Assembly: GCF_036924645.1 (NCBI RefSeq)
Contig: NZ_JAZHRX010000001.1
Span: 7,033,501 to 7,097,500 of the forward strand
Direction of reading: 5' to 3'
DNA: 64,000 bases
Source of the DNA: Bradyrhizobium sp. AZCC 2176
GTDB taxonomy: Bacteria; Pseudomonadota; Alphaproteobacteria; Rhizobiales; Xanthobacteraceae
Under the pieces are notes generated by a model, which saw nothing but the letters and a program-made list of their open reading frames with translations, was not told the origin of the DNA and ran no database searches. Below are positions 8,427 to 17,406 of this stretch, piece by piece. The translations under genes and the position numbers were made by a program. Each line of letters opens with the position of its first letter. The first letter of the stretch is position 1.

Positions 8427-9269
8427 ATGCGCCTGCGAATTGCCCATTCCACCAGCTATCGCTACGAGCCGCCGGCCACGGGCGTGATCCAGATCTTGCG
8501 CATGACGCCCGGCAGCCATGACGGGCAATATGTCGCCGAATGGCAGATCGACGTCTCCACCGACTCCCGGCTCGACATGCACCAGGACGCGTTCGGCAAC
8601 GTGACCCATGTGCTCACCCACGGGCCAATCGTTGACCTCACCATCGATGTCGAAGGCCTGATCGAAACCCACGACACGGGCGGCGTGCTGCGCGGTACCG
8701 ACGAGCGGTTCCCGGCCGGCCTGTTCCTGCGCTCGACGGGGCTTACCGAAGTCAATCCGGCGATGGCGACCTTTGCGCGCGAGCTGCGTTCGGAGTCCGA
8801 TGGCGACGTGCTCGGCTTCCTGCACGCGCTGATGGTGCAAATCAACGAGCACATGACGTTCGACGAGGACCCGACCAACTCAGGCACGTCGGCGGCGGAG
8901 GCTTTTGCGCTCAAGCGCGGCGTCTGCCAGGACTACGCCCACATCTTCATCGCCTGCGCCCGCTCCGGCGGCGTGCCGGCGCGCTTTGTCTCCGGGCACT
9001 TCCTGCGCTCCGACGGCACCGTGCACCAGCAGGCCGGCCACGCCTGGGCGGAAGCCTTCGTGCCTGACCTGGGCTGGGTCGGCTTCGATGCCGCCAACGG
9101 CCTCTGCACCACCGACGCCCATGCCCGTGTCGCGATCGGGCTCGACTACCTCGGCGCCGCGCCCGTGCGCGGCACCCGCTATGGCGGCGGGGCAGAGACG
9201 CTTACGGTCGCAGTCAAGGTCGAACAGGCCGGGCGCCCGGGTCAGTGGCAGAGCCAGTCGCAGTCTTAG
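8427..9269 (+). CDS. Transglutaminase-like cysteine protease family protein
   Basis: The 280-residue protein has an N-terminal beta region (RIAHSTSYRYEPPATGVIQI) typical of bacterial transglutaminase-like proteins, followed by the papain-like core. The catalytic triad is visible as Cys167 (RGVCQDYAH), His205 (AGHAWAEA) and Asp221 (VGFDAANG). There is no signal peptide, so it acts in the cytosol. Members hydrolyse or transfer peptide/amide bonds. In the conserved ATP-grasp/alpha-E/transglutaminase set it may process the peptide made by the ligase; that step has not been shown. Confidence 0.92.
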   Translation: MRLRIAHSTSYRYEPPATGVIQILRMTPGSHDGQYVAEWQIDVSTDSRLDMHQDAFGNVTHVLTHGPIVDLTIDVEGLIETHDTGGVLRGTDERFPAGLFLRSTGLTEVNPAMATFARELRSESDGDVLGFLHALMVQINEHMTFDEDPTNSGTSAAEAFALKRGVCQDYAHIFIACARSGGVPARFVSGHFLRSDGTVHQQAGHAWAEAFVPDLGWVGFDAANGLCTTDAHARVAIGLDYLGAAPVRGTRYGGGAETLTVAVKVEQAGRPGQWQSQSQS

Positions 9270-9292
9270 CCATAACGCACCTCGCTCCACAT

Positions 9293-9398
9293 CGTCATTC
9301 CGGGGCTCGCGACGCGAGAGCCCGGAATCCATCGCAACACAGACACTGCGGTTAGATGATTCCGGGCCTGCGCTTTGCGACGCATCCCGGAATGACGG
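9293..9398. repeat. Palindromic intergenic repeat, family 1
   Basis: Arms CGTCATTCCGGGGCTCGCGACG and CGACGCATCCCGGAATGACGG. It lies between the convergent transglutaminase and peptide-binding protein genes, a position suited to a two-way transcript end. Confidence 0.75.
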
Positions 9399-9406
9399 CG
9401 GATATA

Positions 9407-11020
9407 TTATTTATCCAACCATACGTCCTCGAAGCGCAGATTGTTGTACTGGCTGTTGTCGTGCGGCCGAAAGTTCTTCACGTAGGGCTGCCAGCAATTG
9501 CCGGCCGATGAGTGCAGGATAATCGGCCGCGCGGCGTCCTCGACCAGCAGCCGCTCGATCTCCCAGACCATTTTCCTGCGCTTTTCCTTGTCGAGCTCGC
9601 TCGATTGCGCGGCCAGCAGCCGGTCGACCTCCGCGTTGCAATACTGGGTGTAGTTGCGTTCCGACTTGCAGGAATAGTTCTCGACGATGTTGCCGTCGGG
9701 ATCGTCGACGCTGACGCCGGTCAAGTTCAGTCCGATCGTGTAATCCTTCTTGGCCAGCCGCGCGTACCAGCGCGGCGTATCGAGAATATCGAGTTCGCTC
9801 GTGATGTAGATCTTCTTGAGCTGGTCGGTCAGGATCACGGCGGGATCGCGATAGGTCGGCAGGTTCCGGGTCTGGATCTTGATCTGCAGCGGTTTTACGT
9901 CGCTGTAGCCGAGCTTTTGCATGATGGCCTGCGCTTCGGCGATGTTCTTCTCGCTCTCCGGACCATACCCCGTCAGCGACGACACCATGTCAGGCGGCAT
10001 GCCCCACTCGCCCCCGGGCTTGGCCAGCATCGCCCCGCCCATGCGCGCCATCCCTTCCATCAGGATGGTATTGAATGGCTTGCGGTCCAGCGCCAGCGAC
10101 ATCGCTTTCCGGATATCCGGATTGTCGAACGGCGGGTTGACGCGGTTGACCATCAGATTGATCTGCACTCCCGTCGTCGTCATCTCGCAGATCGCATGCG
10201 GCGCGCGCGCCTTCATGTCCTTCATCAGGGGAACGCTGACGTCGGAGGGAAAGGTGATGTCGTAGTCGCCGGTGGCGAACGCCAGCATGCGCGTGGCGCG
10301 GCTGTCGATCATCCGGAACGTGATCTCGTCGAGATAGGGCCGGTCCTTCTTCCAGTAATCCGGATTGCGCACCAGGCGCACCGACTCGCCGCGTTTGAAT
10401 TCGACGAATCTGAACGGCCCGGTGCCAACAGGCTTGGTGCGCATGACCTGCTGCGGCACATGACAGGGATAGACCGGCGAAAACGCGCTCGCGAGCAATA
10501 CCGGCAGGCTGGGTTGCGGCTCGCTCAGCTCAAACGTTGCCTCATGATCGCCGTTGACGCTGACGTCCTGCAGCTTGGTGTACCAGACTTTTCGCGGATT
10601 GCGCTTGAAGTCCTGGGTCTCGGTCTTGCCGATCAGCATCCGCCAGGTGCACTGCACGTCCTTGGCCGTGAACGGCTGGCCATCGTGCCATTTCACCCCC
10701 TGCCGCAGCTTGAACGTCAGTTTGGTGTTGGTGGAATCCCATGACCAGCTTTCGGCTAGATCAGGAATGACGGTATCGATGCTCTCGTGGACTTTTGCAG
10801 GATCGAACACCACGAGGTTGTTGAAGATCGCCGCGAACGGCGTCACCGAGGCAATCGTCGCTTCCTCATGCAGCGAGGTCGAGGGCGGATTGTCGTTGTG
10901 ATAGAGCCGGAGCGTGCCGCCCTTCTTCTGCGCCGAGGCGGGGCTTGCAGCAAGCAGTCCGATGCAAAACAGTACGGCCATCGACGCGATTGATCTGCCT
11001 GACAAGGTGCTGGCGCGCAT
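9407..11020 (-). CDS. ABC transporter periplasmic peptide-binding protein (SBP family 5)
   Basis: The 537-residue protein has a signal peptide (hydrophobic segment, then ASPASAQ cleavage region) and the family 5 pattern: GTLRLYHNDNPPS near the mature start, KFTLRQGVKWHDGQPFTAKDV, and LDRKPFNTILMEG. It would bind oligopeptides, dipeptides or similar ligands in the periplasm. A GGGGAGG site precedes the ATG. No permease or ATPase gene is next to it, so it must work with transporter parts encoded elsewhere. It sits between the ATP-grasp trio and anbu on the other strand; a link to peptide chemistry is tempting but unproven. Confidence 0.9.
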   Translation of the reverse strand: MRASTLSGRSIASMAVLFCIGLLAASPASAQKKGGTLRLYHNDNPPSTSLHEEATIASVTPFAAIFNNLVVFDPAKVHESIDTVIPDLAESWSWDSTNTKLTFKLRQGVKWHDGQPFTAKDVQCTWRMLIGKTETQDFKRNPRKVWYTKLQDVSVNGDHEATFELSEPQPSLPVLLASAFSPVYPCHVPQQVMRTKPVGTGPFRFVEFKRGESVRLVRNPDYWKKDRPYLDEITFRMIDSRATRMLAFATGDYDITFPSDVSVPLMKDMKARAPHAICEMTTTGVQINLMVNRVNPPFDNPDIRKAMSLALDRKPFNTILMEGMARMGGAMLAKPGGEWGMPPDMVSSLTGYGPESEKNIAEAQAIMQKLGYSDVKPLQIKIQTRNLPTYRDPAVILTDQLKKIYITSELDILDTPRWYARLAKKDYTIGLNLTGVSVDDPDGNIVENYSCKSERNYTQYCNAEVDRLLAAQSSELDKEKRRKMVWEIERLLVEDAARPIILHSSAGNCWQPYVKNFRPHDNSQYNNLRFEDVWLDK

Positions 11021-11084
11021 GGTGGCCTCCCCCGGGATTCTTGTTCTTATGGGAGAGGCAGCGTGCCGGAGACGGCCGGCCCAA

Positions 11085-11468
11085 TCAATACTCGCAATTG
11101 CGATAGTTCGACGCCTCGCAGGCGCCGGCCATTGCCCGAGCCTGCGAGATTTCGGCAGGCGTCATGGTTCCCGAAACCGCACGCAATTCCGCCTTGGCCT
11201 TGGCATCGCCGCGCTTGGCGGCAAGGCTGAACCACATGAACGCGCGGGCCGGGCTCTGCGCCGTCCCCTCGCCCTTGCGGTACATCAGCCCGATCTGGGC
11301 TTGCGCCTTCGAATTGCCCGCTTCCGCCAGCGGACGGAACAGGCGGATCGCCGGCACATAGTCGCCGCGGTTATAGGCCACCATGCCGTCCTCCCATGGC
11401 CCGGCCGGCGCAGGCGCGCTGCCCAGCAACAACGCCACGATCGAGCCGATCAGAGCTGATTTCCGCAT
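11085..11468 (-). CDS. Exported Sel1-like (TPR-type) repeat protein
   Basis: The 127-residue protein has an N-terminal signal sequence (ALIGSIVALLLGSAPAPAG). Roughly two Sel1 repeats follow: YNRGDYVPAIRLFRPLAEAGNSKAQ and a second unit with LMYRKGEGTAQSPARAFMWF. Sel1 repeats mediate protein-protein contacts. The short C-terminus contains two cysteines (ACEASNYRNCEY) that could form a disulfide in the periplasm. It is divergent from anbu, with 136 bases between the starts, and upstream of the peptide-binding protein on the same strand. The function is unknown. Confidence 0.75.
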   Translation of the reverse strand: MRKSALIGSIVALLLGSAPAPAGPWEDGMVAYNRGDYVPAIRLFRPLAEAGNSKAQAQIGLMYRKGEGTAQSPARAFMWFSLAAKRGDAKAKAELRAVSGTMTPAEISQARAMAGACEASNYRNCEY

Positions 11469-11604
11469 GCCTTTCCCCGCCTTCGGTCCGGACAGATTTT
11501 ACCCGCCGAACACATGCCGCGCCACGGGAATTGGGGTTGGATGCCCCCCTGAAATTGGCTACTAGTTTGGCCGCCCAAAGATCGGACACGTTCGGGGACT
11601 TGGA

Positions 11605-12363
11605 ATGACCTATTGTTGCGGAATTCTGGTGCGGGACGGTCTCGTGATGATCGCGGATACCCGTACCAATGCCGGCCTCGACAACGTCTCGACCTTTCGC
11701 AAGCTCCATATTTTCTCCAAACCCGGCGAGCGCATCATGGCGATCGCCAGCGCCGGCAATCTGGCGATCAGCCAGTCGGTGCTGTCGACACTGACCGAGG
11801 GCGTCGAAGATCCCAACACCGGCGAGGTCGAGACGCTGATGAACGCGCCGACCATGTTCCAGGCGGCGCAGCGCATCGGGCGGGCGATCCGCCTGGTCCA
11901 TGCCACCGAAGGCCCTGCGCTGCGATCCGAAGACGTCAGCTTCGACGTCTCCTTCCTGTTCGGCGGACAGATCAAGGGCTCGCGGATGCGGCTGTTCATG
12001 GTCTACACCGCCGGCAATTTCATCGAATGCACCACGGACACTCCCTATTTGCAGATCGGCGAGCACAAATACGGCAAGCCGGTGCTCGACCGCGCGATGC
12101 ATTACGACGTCGAACTGTATGAGGCACTGAAGACCGGCCTGATCTCGATGGATTCGACCATGCGCTCCAATCTCGGCGTCGGCCTGCCGATCGACGTTCT
12201 GGTGGTGCGTACGGATGCCTGCGAGGCCGATCTCAACCACCGCATCGAGGCGGGCGAGCCCTATTTCCACGATCTGCGCTCGCGCTGGTCGGCAGCGCTA
12301 CGCGCGGCGCACCAGAATATTCCGAGACCACCCTACAAATCCGAAACAGAAGCAAAAAACTGA
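11605..12363 (+). CDS. anbu: Anbu-type proteasome-related peptidase
   Basis: The protein has 252 residues. It begins [24 protein letters not shown], so removal of Met would expose a catalytic Thr. This Thr, the [10 protein letters not shown] strand and FRKLHIF match Anbu, the bacterial relative of proteasome beta subunits and Hsl[18 protein letters not shown] is the conserved helix after the core strands. Anbu assembles into open helical rings in structural work on homologues, and its substrate is not established. It is usually encoded with the ATP-grasp, alpha-E and transglutaminase genes found at 5.9-9.3 kb. An SDR gene follows after 14 bases and may share the transcript. Confidence 0.92.
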   Translation: MTYCCGILVRDGLVMIADTRTNAGLDNVSTFRKLHIFSKPGERIMAIASAGNLAISQSVLSTLTEGVEDPNTGEVETLMNAPTMFQAAQRIGRAIRLVHATEGPALRSEDVSFDVSFLFGGQIKGSRMRLFMVYTAGNFIECTTDTPYLQIGEHKYGKPVLDRAMHYDVELYEALKTGLISMDSTMRSNLGVGLPIDVLVVRTDACEADLNHRIEAGEPYFHDLRSRWSAALRAAHQNIPRPPYKSETEAKN

Positions 12364-12377
12364 AGGCGAGGAAACAA

Positions 12378-13142
12378 ATGGCCGACGCAACAAACAAGAT
12401 CGCGATCGTCACCGGTGCGGGCACCGGCGTCGGACGCGCGGCATCGCTGGCACTGATGAATGCCGGCTTCACCGTGGTGCTCGCCGGACGCCGCATGGAG
12501 ATGCTGGAAGAAACCAAGAAGCTCGGCGACAATGTCGGCAAGAGCCTGTGCGTTTCCGCCGACATGACCAACCCCGGCTCGATCGCAGCCCTGTTCGCCA
12601 AGGTGATGGACACCTACGGCCGGCTCGACGTTCTCTTCAACAATGCCGGCATGGGCGCGCCCCCGGTGAATTTCGAGGATCTCAGCCTCGAGCAGTGGCA
12701 GGCGGTGGTGAACACCAACCTCACTGGGCCGTTCCTGTGCACGCAGCACGCCTTCCGCATCATGAAGGACCAGAACCCGCGCGGCGGCCGCATCATCAAC
12801 AACGGCTCGATCTCGGCGCACGCGCCGCGGCCGTTCTCGGCGGCCTACACCTCGACCAAGCACGCGATCACGGGTCTCACCAAGGCCTCTAATCTCGACG
12901 GCCGCATGTACGACATCGCGGTCGGCCAGGTCGACATCGGCAATGCGGCGACGCCCATGACGGACCGCATGGTCGCCGGCCCCGGTGTGATGCAGCCCGA
13001 TGGCACGATGAAACACGAACCGCGCATGGATGCGAAGGCGGTCGGCGATGCCGTGGCCTACATGGCCGGCCTGCCGTTAGATGCCAACGTGCTGTTCATG
13101 ACGGTCATGGCGACGAAGATGCCGTTCGTCGGACGGGGGTAG
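12378..13142 (+). CDS. SDR family oxidoreductase
   Basis: This is a classical short-chain dehydrogenase of 254 residues. The cofactor loop is [16 protein letters not shown] follows in the middle, and the catalytic Ser and YxxxK lie in [25 protein letters not shown]. It would interconvert an alcohol and a carbonyl with NAD(P)H in the cytosol. The start follows AGGCGAGG and lies 14 bases after the anbu stop, so read-through from anbu is likely. The substrate cannot be inferred. Confidence 0.9.
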   Translation: MADATNKIAIVTGAGTGVGRAASLALMNAGFTVVLAGRRMEMLEETKKLGDNVGKSLCVSADMTNPGSIAALFAKVMDTYGRLDVLFNNAGMGAPPVNFEDLSLEQWQAVVNTNLTGPFLCTQHAFRIMKDQNPRGGRIINNGSISAHAPRPFSAAYTSTKHAITGLTKASNLDGRMYDIAVGQVDIGNAATPMTDRMVAGPGVMQPDGTMKHEPRMDAKAVGDAVAYMAGLPLDANVLFMTVMATKMPFVGRG

Positions 13143-13154
13143 CAAACCCACTCT

Positions 13155-13284
13155 CGTCGTCCCTGCGAACGCATGCGAACGCAGGGACCCATACGCCGCG
13201 GCGGTTATCGGTAACGAGACGTCTACCGTTCGCGTTCACAAGAGGAATCACGCGGTATGGGGCCCCGCGTTCGCAGCGACGACG
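13155..13284. repeat. Palindromic intergenic repeat (CGTCCCTGCGAACGCAGGGACC type)
   Basis: The left arm holds TCGTCCCTGCGAACGC and GCGAACGCAGGGACCCATA. The right arm holds GTATGGGGCCCCGCGTTCGCAGCGACGACG, a partial complement. It lies between the convergent SDR and MFS genes. It is a single copy in this window and distinct from families 1-3. Confidence 0.65.
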
Positions 13285-13315
13285 TGCCGAAACATCCGTC
13301 CCTGACGCGCTCGCC

Positions 13316-14542
13316 CTACTCCAGCTTCTCCACCTTGCGCAGCGACGGGAACAGCTTCATCCAGAGCAGCGCAATGGCGATCGTGCCGACGCCGCCGAGC
13401 ACGGCGGCCGGCACGGCGCCGAACAGCGCCGCCGTGACGCCGCTTTCGAACTGGCCGAGCTGATTGGAAGCGTTGATGAACAGGAAATTGACCGCGCCGA
13501 CCCGGCCGCGCATCTCGTCGGGCGTCGAAAGCTGCACCAGCGAGAAGCGGATCACCACACTGATCGTATCGGCCGCGCCCAGCATCGCCAGCGCCAGCAC
13601 CGACAGCCAGATCCACTGCGAGAGAGCGAAAATCACCGTCGCCGCGCCGAACACGATCACGGCCTGAAACATCCGCAAACCGATATGGCGGTTGATGGTG
13701 TGATGCGCGAGATAGGCGGTCATCAACAGCGCGCCGACCGCGGGTGCAGCGCGCAGCATGCCAAGACCGAGCGGCCCGGCCTGCAGGATGTCGCGCGCAT
13801 AGATCGGCAGCAGCGCGGTGACACCGCCGAGCAGCACGGCGAACAGGTCGAGCGAGATGGTGCCGAGGATCGCCGGATTGTTGCGGATGAAACGAACGCC
13901 GGCAAAGATATCGTCTGCAACTGCATCCTCCGCTTTCGACGGCTCCTGCTTCTTTGTGTGAATGAAGCCGGTCAGAACCGCACCGGCCAACCAGAACACG
14001 ACAATGACGAGATACGGCAGGCTCGGTGCCAGCACGTAAGCCAGCCCGCCGAGCGCCGGCCCGGCGATGGTCGCGACCTGGGCTGCGCCGGAGGAGATCG
14101 CGGTCGCCCGCTGCACCGAGCCTTTGGGCGCGATCAGCGGCAGCAGCGCGGCTGTGGCCGGGCTCTCGAAAGCGCCGGCGATCCCGATCACGAACGTGCC
14201 GATGAAGATCTGCACCTCGGTGAGCCAGCCGGCAAAGGTGGAGACCGCCAGGAACAGCGCAGCCATAGCTTCTGCGAGCTGGCAAAGCTGCACCACGCGC
14301 TTGCGCTCGAACCGGTCGGCGGCGTGGCCGGCCACGAAAACCAGGAGCGCCGTGGGCAGGAATTGCACCAATCCGACCATGCCGAGATCGAAGGCGCTGC
14401 CGGTGATGTCATAGATCTGCCAGCCGATCGCGACCGCCGCGATCTGGCTGGAAAACCGCGACAGGCTGCGCGACAACAGGAAGAACAGGAACGGGGCGTG
14501 CCTGAGCAAATCGCGGGCGCCCACCGGCATCGTCAACGACAT
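13316..14542 (-). CDS. MFS transporter (exporter type)
   Basis: I take the start at the ATG at 14542 (MSLTMPVGARDLL); another ATG lies at 14530. The much longer open frame upstream is antisense to nupC and is rejected. The 408-residue protein is strongly hydrophobic with about 12 membrane segments. It contains the loop motif GHAADRFERKRVVQ between helices 2 and 3, typical of the enterobactin-exporter-like/DHA group. It would export a small molecule using the proton gradient at the inner membrane. It is divergent from nupC with about 110 bases between them. Confidence 0.88.
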   Translation of the reverse strand: MSLTMPVGARDLLRHAPFLFFLLSRSLSRFSSQIAAVAIGWQIYDITGSAFDLGMVGLVQFLPTALLVFVAGHAADRFERKRVVQLCQLAEAMAALFLAVSTFAGWLTEVQIFIGTFVIGIAGAFESPATAALLPLIAPKGSVQRATAISSGAAQVATIAGPALGGLAYVLAPSLPYLVIVVFWLAGAVLTGFIHTKKQEPSKAEDAVADDIFAGVRFIRNNPAILGTISLDLFAVLLGGVTALLPIYARDILQAGPLGLGMLRAAPAVGALLMTAYLAHHTINRHIGLRMFQAVIVFGAATVIFALSQWIWLSVLALAMLGAADTISVVIRFSLVQLSTPDEMRGRVGAVNFLFINASNQLGQFESGVTAALFGAVPAAVLGGVGTIAIALLWMKLFPSLRKVEKLE

Positions 14543-14653
14543 GGCAAGAGCGGTGGCCGAGCGCGGTGCAGATGTCAACGGAGGGACCCGCAACACGGCA
14601 TTGCGCGGGGGCGTGGCGCTGGCATAATCGCTCCCGGGGTTGGCGGGGGATTC

Positions 14654-15907
14654 ATGCTGCAATTGCAATCGGCGTTTGGCGTGCTGGCGTTGCTGGCGAT
14701 CGCATGGGCGCTTGGCGAGAACCGCCGCGCCGTTTCGTTGCGGCAAATCGCGGTTGGCCTGGCCGCCACCGTCGTTACCGCGCTGGTGCTGCTCAAGCTG
14801 CCGCCGGTGGCAAGGGCGTTCGGCGCCATCAACGACGCCGTCAACACGATCTCGGCGGCGACGCGCGCCGGCACTTCCTTCGTATTCGGCTATCTCGGCG
14901 GCGGCGCCCTGCCGTTCGACCTCAAGGCGCCGGGCGCGGAATTCATCCTGGCGTTTCAGGCGCTGCCGATCGTGCTGGTCATGAGCGTTCTGACCACGCT
15001 GCTGTTCTACTGGCGCATCCTGCCGCCGATCGTGCGCGGCATGGCGTGGCTGCTGGAACGCACGCTCGGCGTCGGCGGCGCGGTGGGCCTGTCGACCGCG
15101 GCCAATATCTTTCTCGGCATGGTCGAGGCGCCGCTGTTCATCCGCCCCTATCTGGCGCAGCTCACGCGCAGCGAATTGTTTCTGGTGATGACCGGCGGCA
15201 TGGCCGGCATCGCCGGCACCGTGCTGGTGCTCTACGCCACCTTCCTCGCCCCCCTGATCCCGGATGCGGCGGCGCATTTTGTCATTGCCTCCGTGCTGGG
15301 CGCGCCGGCGGCCATCCTGGTCAGCCTGATCATGGTGCCGGAGACCTCGGACAAGCGCACCGGCGGCGCACTGGCCGGTGATCCTGACATGCATGCATCC
15401 TCCACCATGGACGCGATCGCCAAGGGTACCGCAGCCGGGCTCGAACTGCTGCTCAACATCGTCGCGATGTTGCTGGTACTGGTCGCGCTGGTTTATCTCG
15501 TCAATGCGATCCTCGGGTTGTTGCCCGAGATCGGCGGCGCCAAAATTTCGCTGCAGCGGCTGCTCGGGCTTCTGATGGCGCCGGTGTGCTGGCTGATGGG
15601 CCTGCCCTGGCCGCAGGCGATCACGGCCGGCAGCCTGATGGGCACCAAGACCGTGCTCAACGAACTGATTGCCTATCTCGAGCTTTCGAAACTCGGCACG
15701 GATGCGCTCGACCCGCGCTCGCGGCTGATCATGCTCTATGCGATGTGCGGCTTTGCCAATTTTGCCAGCCTCGGCATCATGATCGGCGGCCTCGGCACGA
15801 TGGCGCCGGAGCGGCGCGACGAGATCAATGCGCTGGGGCTGAAGTCGATCGCCTCGGGCACGCTAACGACGTGCCTGATGGGCGCGATCGTGGGAGTGAT
15901 GACGTAG
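14654..15907 (+). CDS. Concentrative nucleoside transporter (NupC/CNT family)
   Basis: I use the ATG at 14654 (MLQLQSAFGVLALLAIAWAL), a normal NupC start that gives 417 residues. The longer frame upstream is antisense to the MFS gene. Diagnostic CNT motifs are GYLGGGALPF, STAANIFLGMVEAPLFIRPYL, TGGMAGIAGTVL, MGTKTVLNELIAYLEL and CGFANFASLGIMIGG. It imports nucleosides with protons or sodium across the inner membrane. It stands alone between the divergent MFS gene and a palindromic repeat. Confidence 0.93.
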   Translation: MLQLQSAFGVLALLAIAWALGENRRAVSLRQIAVGLAATVVTALVLLKLPPVARAFGAINDAVNTISAATRAGTSFVFGYLGGGALPFDLKAPGAEFILAFQALPIVLVMSVLTTLLFYWRILPPIVRGMAWLLERTLGVGGAVGLSTAANIFLGMVEAPLFIRPYLAQLTRSELFLVMTGGMAGIAGTVLVLYATFLAPLIPDAAAHFVIASVLGAPAAILVSLIMVPETSDKRTGGALAGDPDMHASSTMDAIAKGTAAGLELLLNIVAMLLVLVALVYLVNAILGLLPEIGGAKISLQRLLGLLMAPVCWLMGLPWPQAITAGSLMGTKTVLNELIAYLELSKLGTDALDPRSRLIMLYAMCGFANFASLGIMIGGLGTMAPERRDEINALGLKSIASGTLTTCLMGAIVGVMT

Positions 15908-15909
15908 CG

Positions 15910-16011
15910 GTCATTCCGGGGCGTCCGAAGGACGAGCCCGGAATCTATCGGGCCGCAGGCAAATGGCGAGATGGATTCCGGGCTCGCGCTACGCGCGCCC
16001 CGGAATGACGG
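15910..16011. repeat. Palindromic intergenic repeat, family 1
   Basis: Arms GTCATTCCGGGGCGTCCG and GCGCGCCCCGGAATGACGG. It fills the gap between the convergent nupC and cupin genes, with only a few bases free on each side. Confidence 0.78.
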
Positions 16012-16017
16012 CGAGAG

Positions 16018-16581
16018 TTAACTCGCCAATTCCACCGTCTTGAACTCTGCCGGCAAAATCACTTCGAGCAATTCGACATCGTCGGAATAATCCATGATCA
16101 GATGCCTGATGCGCGGCGGCTGGGTCCAGGCGCTGCCTTCCTTCATCAGCGTCTCGCCCTGCCCTTCCATGTAGGTCTTCACCCAGCCCTTGAGCACGTA
16201 GACCATCTGGAATTCGACGTCGTGGTAATGCAGCTTTGAAACTTCCGCCGGATTGCAGGGACCTTGCAGGCGGATCACATGCGCCTGCGCCAAACCGTGC
16301 GTCGCGTCCGCGATTCCGAGATCGCGATACTTCGCGTAGGTGCGCAGGCCGTCGGCTTTGAAATCCTCTTCGCGGTGATGGCTGATGGCGATTCGCTGCT
16401 TCGGCCGCGCCTTGTTGGCCGGTTTCGACTTGGCCGCCGGCGCGACCCTCGCCTTCGACTTGACGGCCTTGCGGGCTGAAGTCTTGCGGGCTGAAGATTT
16501 CGCCGCCGTCTTGTGACCCGACCATTTCTTCTTCACGGCGGGCTGCGCCGCGGGGCGTGATGCCGCCTTCTGCTTGGCCAT
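16018..16581 (-). CDS. Cupin domain protein with a histone H1-like Lys/Ala-rich N-terminal tail
   Basis: The 187-residue protein has two parts. Residues 1 to about 65 are a low-complexity Lys/Ala/Arg/Ser tail (KTSARKAVKSKARVAPAAK), like the C-terminal tail of bacterial histone H1-like proteins. Residues about 75-187 form a cupin barrel, with metal-type His in SKLHYHDVEFQMVYVLKG and a second motif around PRIRHLIMDYSDD. The tail could bind nucleic acid or polyphosphate. The cupin could bind a small ligand or metal. No direct function is known. It lies between two intergenic palindromes. Confidence 0.72.
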   Translation of the reverse strand: MAKQKAASRPAAQPAVKKKWSGHKTAAKSSARKTSARKAVKSKARVAPAAKSKPANKARPKQRIAISHHREEDFKADGLRTYAKYRDLGIADATHGLAQAHVIRLQGPCNPAEVSKLHYHDVEFQMVYVLKGWVKTYMEGQGETLMKEGSAWTQPPRIRHLIMDYSDDVELLEVILPAEFKTVELAS

Positions 16582-16629
16582 TGGTGCCTCCCTTTTGTTG
16601 ATGACGGGAGGCTAACACAGAATTTTTTT

Positions 16630-16722
16630 GTAGGGTGCGCAAAGGCGCGCATGCGCCGTGCCCACCATCAGGAGCGAGATCTACGTTGGCATGGTGGGCA
16701 CGCTTCGCTCTGCCCACCCTAC
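16630..16722. repeat. Palindromic intergenic repeat, family 2 (GTAGGGTG...CCCACCCTAC type)
   Basis: Arms GTAGGGTGCGCAAAGGCGCG and GCTTCGCTCTGCCCACCCTAC; inner arms CCGTGCCCACCAT and ATGGTGGGCACGC. It lies between the usg stop and the cupin start. Other copies are at 22.0 and 56.4 kb. Confidence 0.75.
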
Positions 16723-16738
16723 AGCGCCGGCGCAAGCC

Positions 16739-17026
16739 TCAATGCAGCCTGAACACGCCGTCGACCGCGCGCAGCTCGGCCGGCTTGATCAGCTTGGAGT
16801 GCGCGACCGTCACGGAAAACAGCGGGCCATCAAGCTTTTCCTGCCAGAAAACGAGGAAATCCTTCAGCGCCGGGAATTTCGGAAACATATCGTAATTCTG
16901 CCAGATATAGGTCTGCAGCAATGAGGGATGATCCGGCATCCGATACAGGATTTGCGCCGTCGTCAGCCCGTAACCCAGCACCTGCTTCCGGAAGTCGTCG
17001 GAAGCGACTCCAACCCGCGAGACCAT
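16739..17026 (-). CDS. usg: Usg family protein
   Basis: I choose the ATG at 17026 because GGAGG lies seven bases upstream; the longer frame has no such site. The 95-residue product reads KQVLGYGLTTAQILYRMPDH, then LLQTYIWQNYDMFPKFPAL and FWQEKLDGPLFSVTVAHSKLI, which is the Usg family. Usg proteins are small cytosolic proteins of alphaproteobacteria, first noted near tryptophan genes; their function is unknown. Here the gene is divergent from groESL. Confidence 0.88.
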   Translation of the reverse strand: MVSRVGVASDDFRKQVLGYGLTTAQILYRMPDHPSLLQTYIWQNYDMFPKFPALKDFLVFWQEKLDGPLFSVTVAHSKLIKPAELRAVDGVFRLH

Positions 17027-17248
17027 GCCAATACCTCCAATTAAGGAGCGCATTGTCGTGGTGGCCACACACCGAGCCACCCCGGCGGAGATGCGCTCAC
17101 ATGAGAGAAATGTGACGCACGATACCAACCCATCACAAGCCTAAATGTTTAATGAACTGTTGAAAATTCGCGCGTTAGCAGCAGCTTACCGCACGTGCTA
17201 ATACGGGGTCGGACGCCCGGCCCGCCGGATTAATCATGATTAACGAAA

Positions 17249-17275
17249 TTGGCAGGCGTCATATTTGAGTGCCAA
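17249..17275. promoter_or_regulatory. CIRCE-like HrcA operator upstream of groESL
   Basis: Left arm TTGGCAGGC (17249-17257), nine-base spacer, right arm GAGTGCCAA (17267-17275). The consensus is TTAGCACTC-N9-GAGTGCTAA. The right arm is close to consensus and the left has two further mismatches to its partner. It lies about 130 bases before groES. HrcA repression relieved by heat is expected from the family; the hrcA gene is not in this window. Confidence 0.8.
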
Positions 17276-17406
17276 TTTTTCTGCTAGAAGGCCTTGTCCC
17301 CCGAACAAGTCTGGCCTAAATCAGCCGCAGCCGAGCTGGCACTCGCTGGCCCGGACTGCCAAAATTTCCAATTCTGATAACATCTTCAGAAACTTAGGAG
17401 GACTGC

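Noticed and set aside
13316..15394. 692-residue frame on the minus strand
   Set aside because: Only the last 408 residues form an MFS transporter; the upstream part is antisense to nupC and is Gln/Arg/His-rich nonsense.
13685..15907. 740-residue frame on the plus strand
   Set aside because: The first 323 residues are antisense to the MFS gene; NupC starts at 14654.
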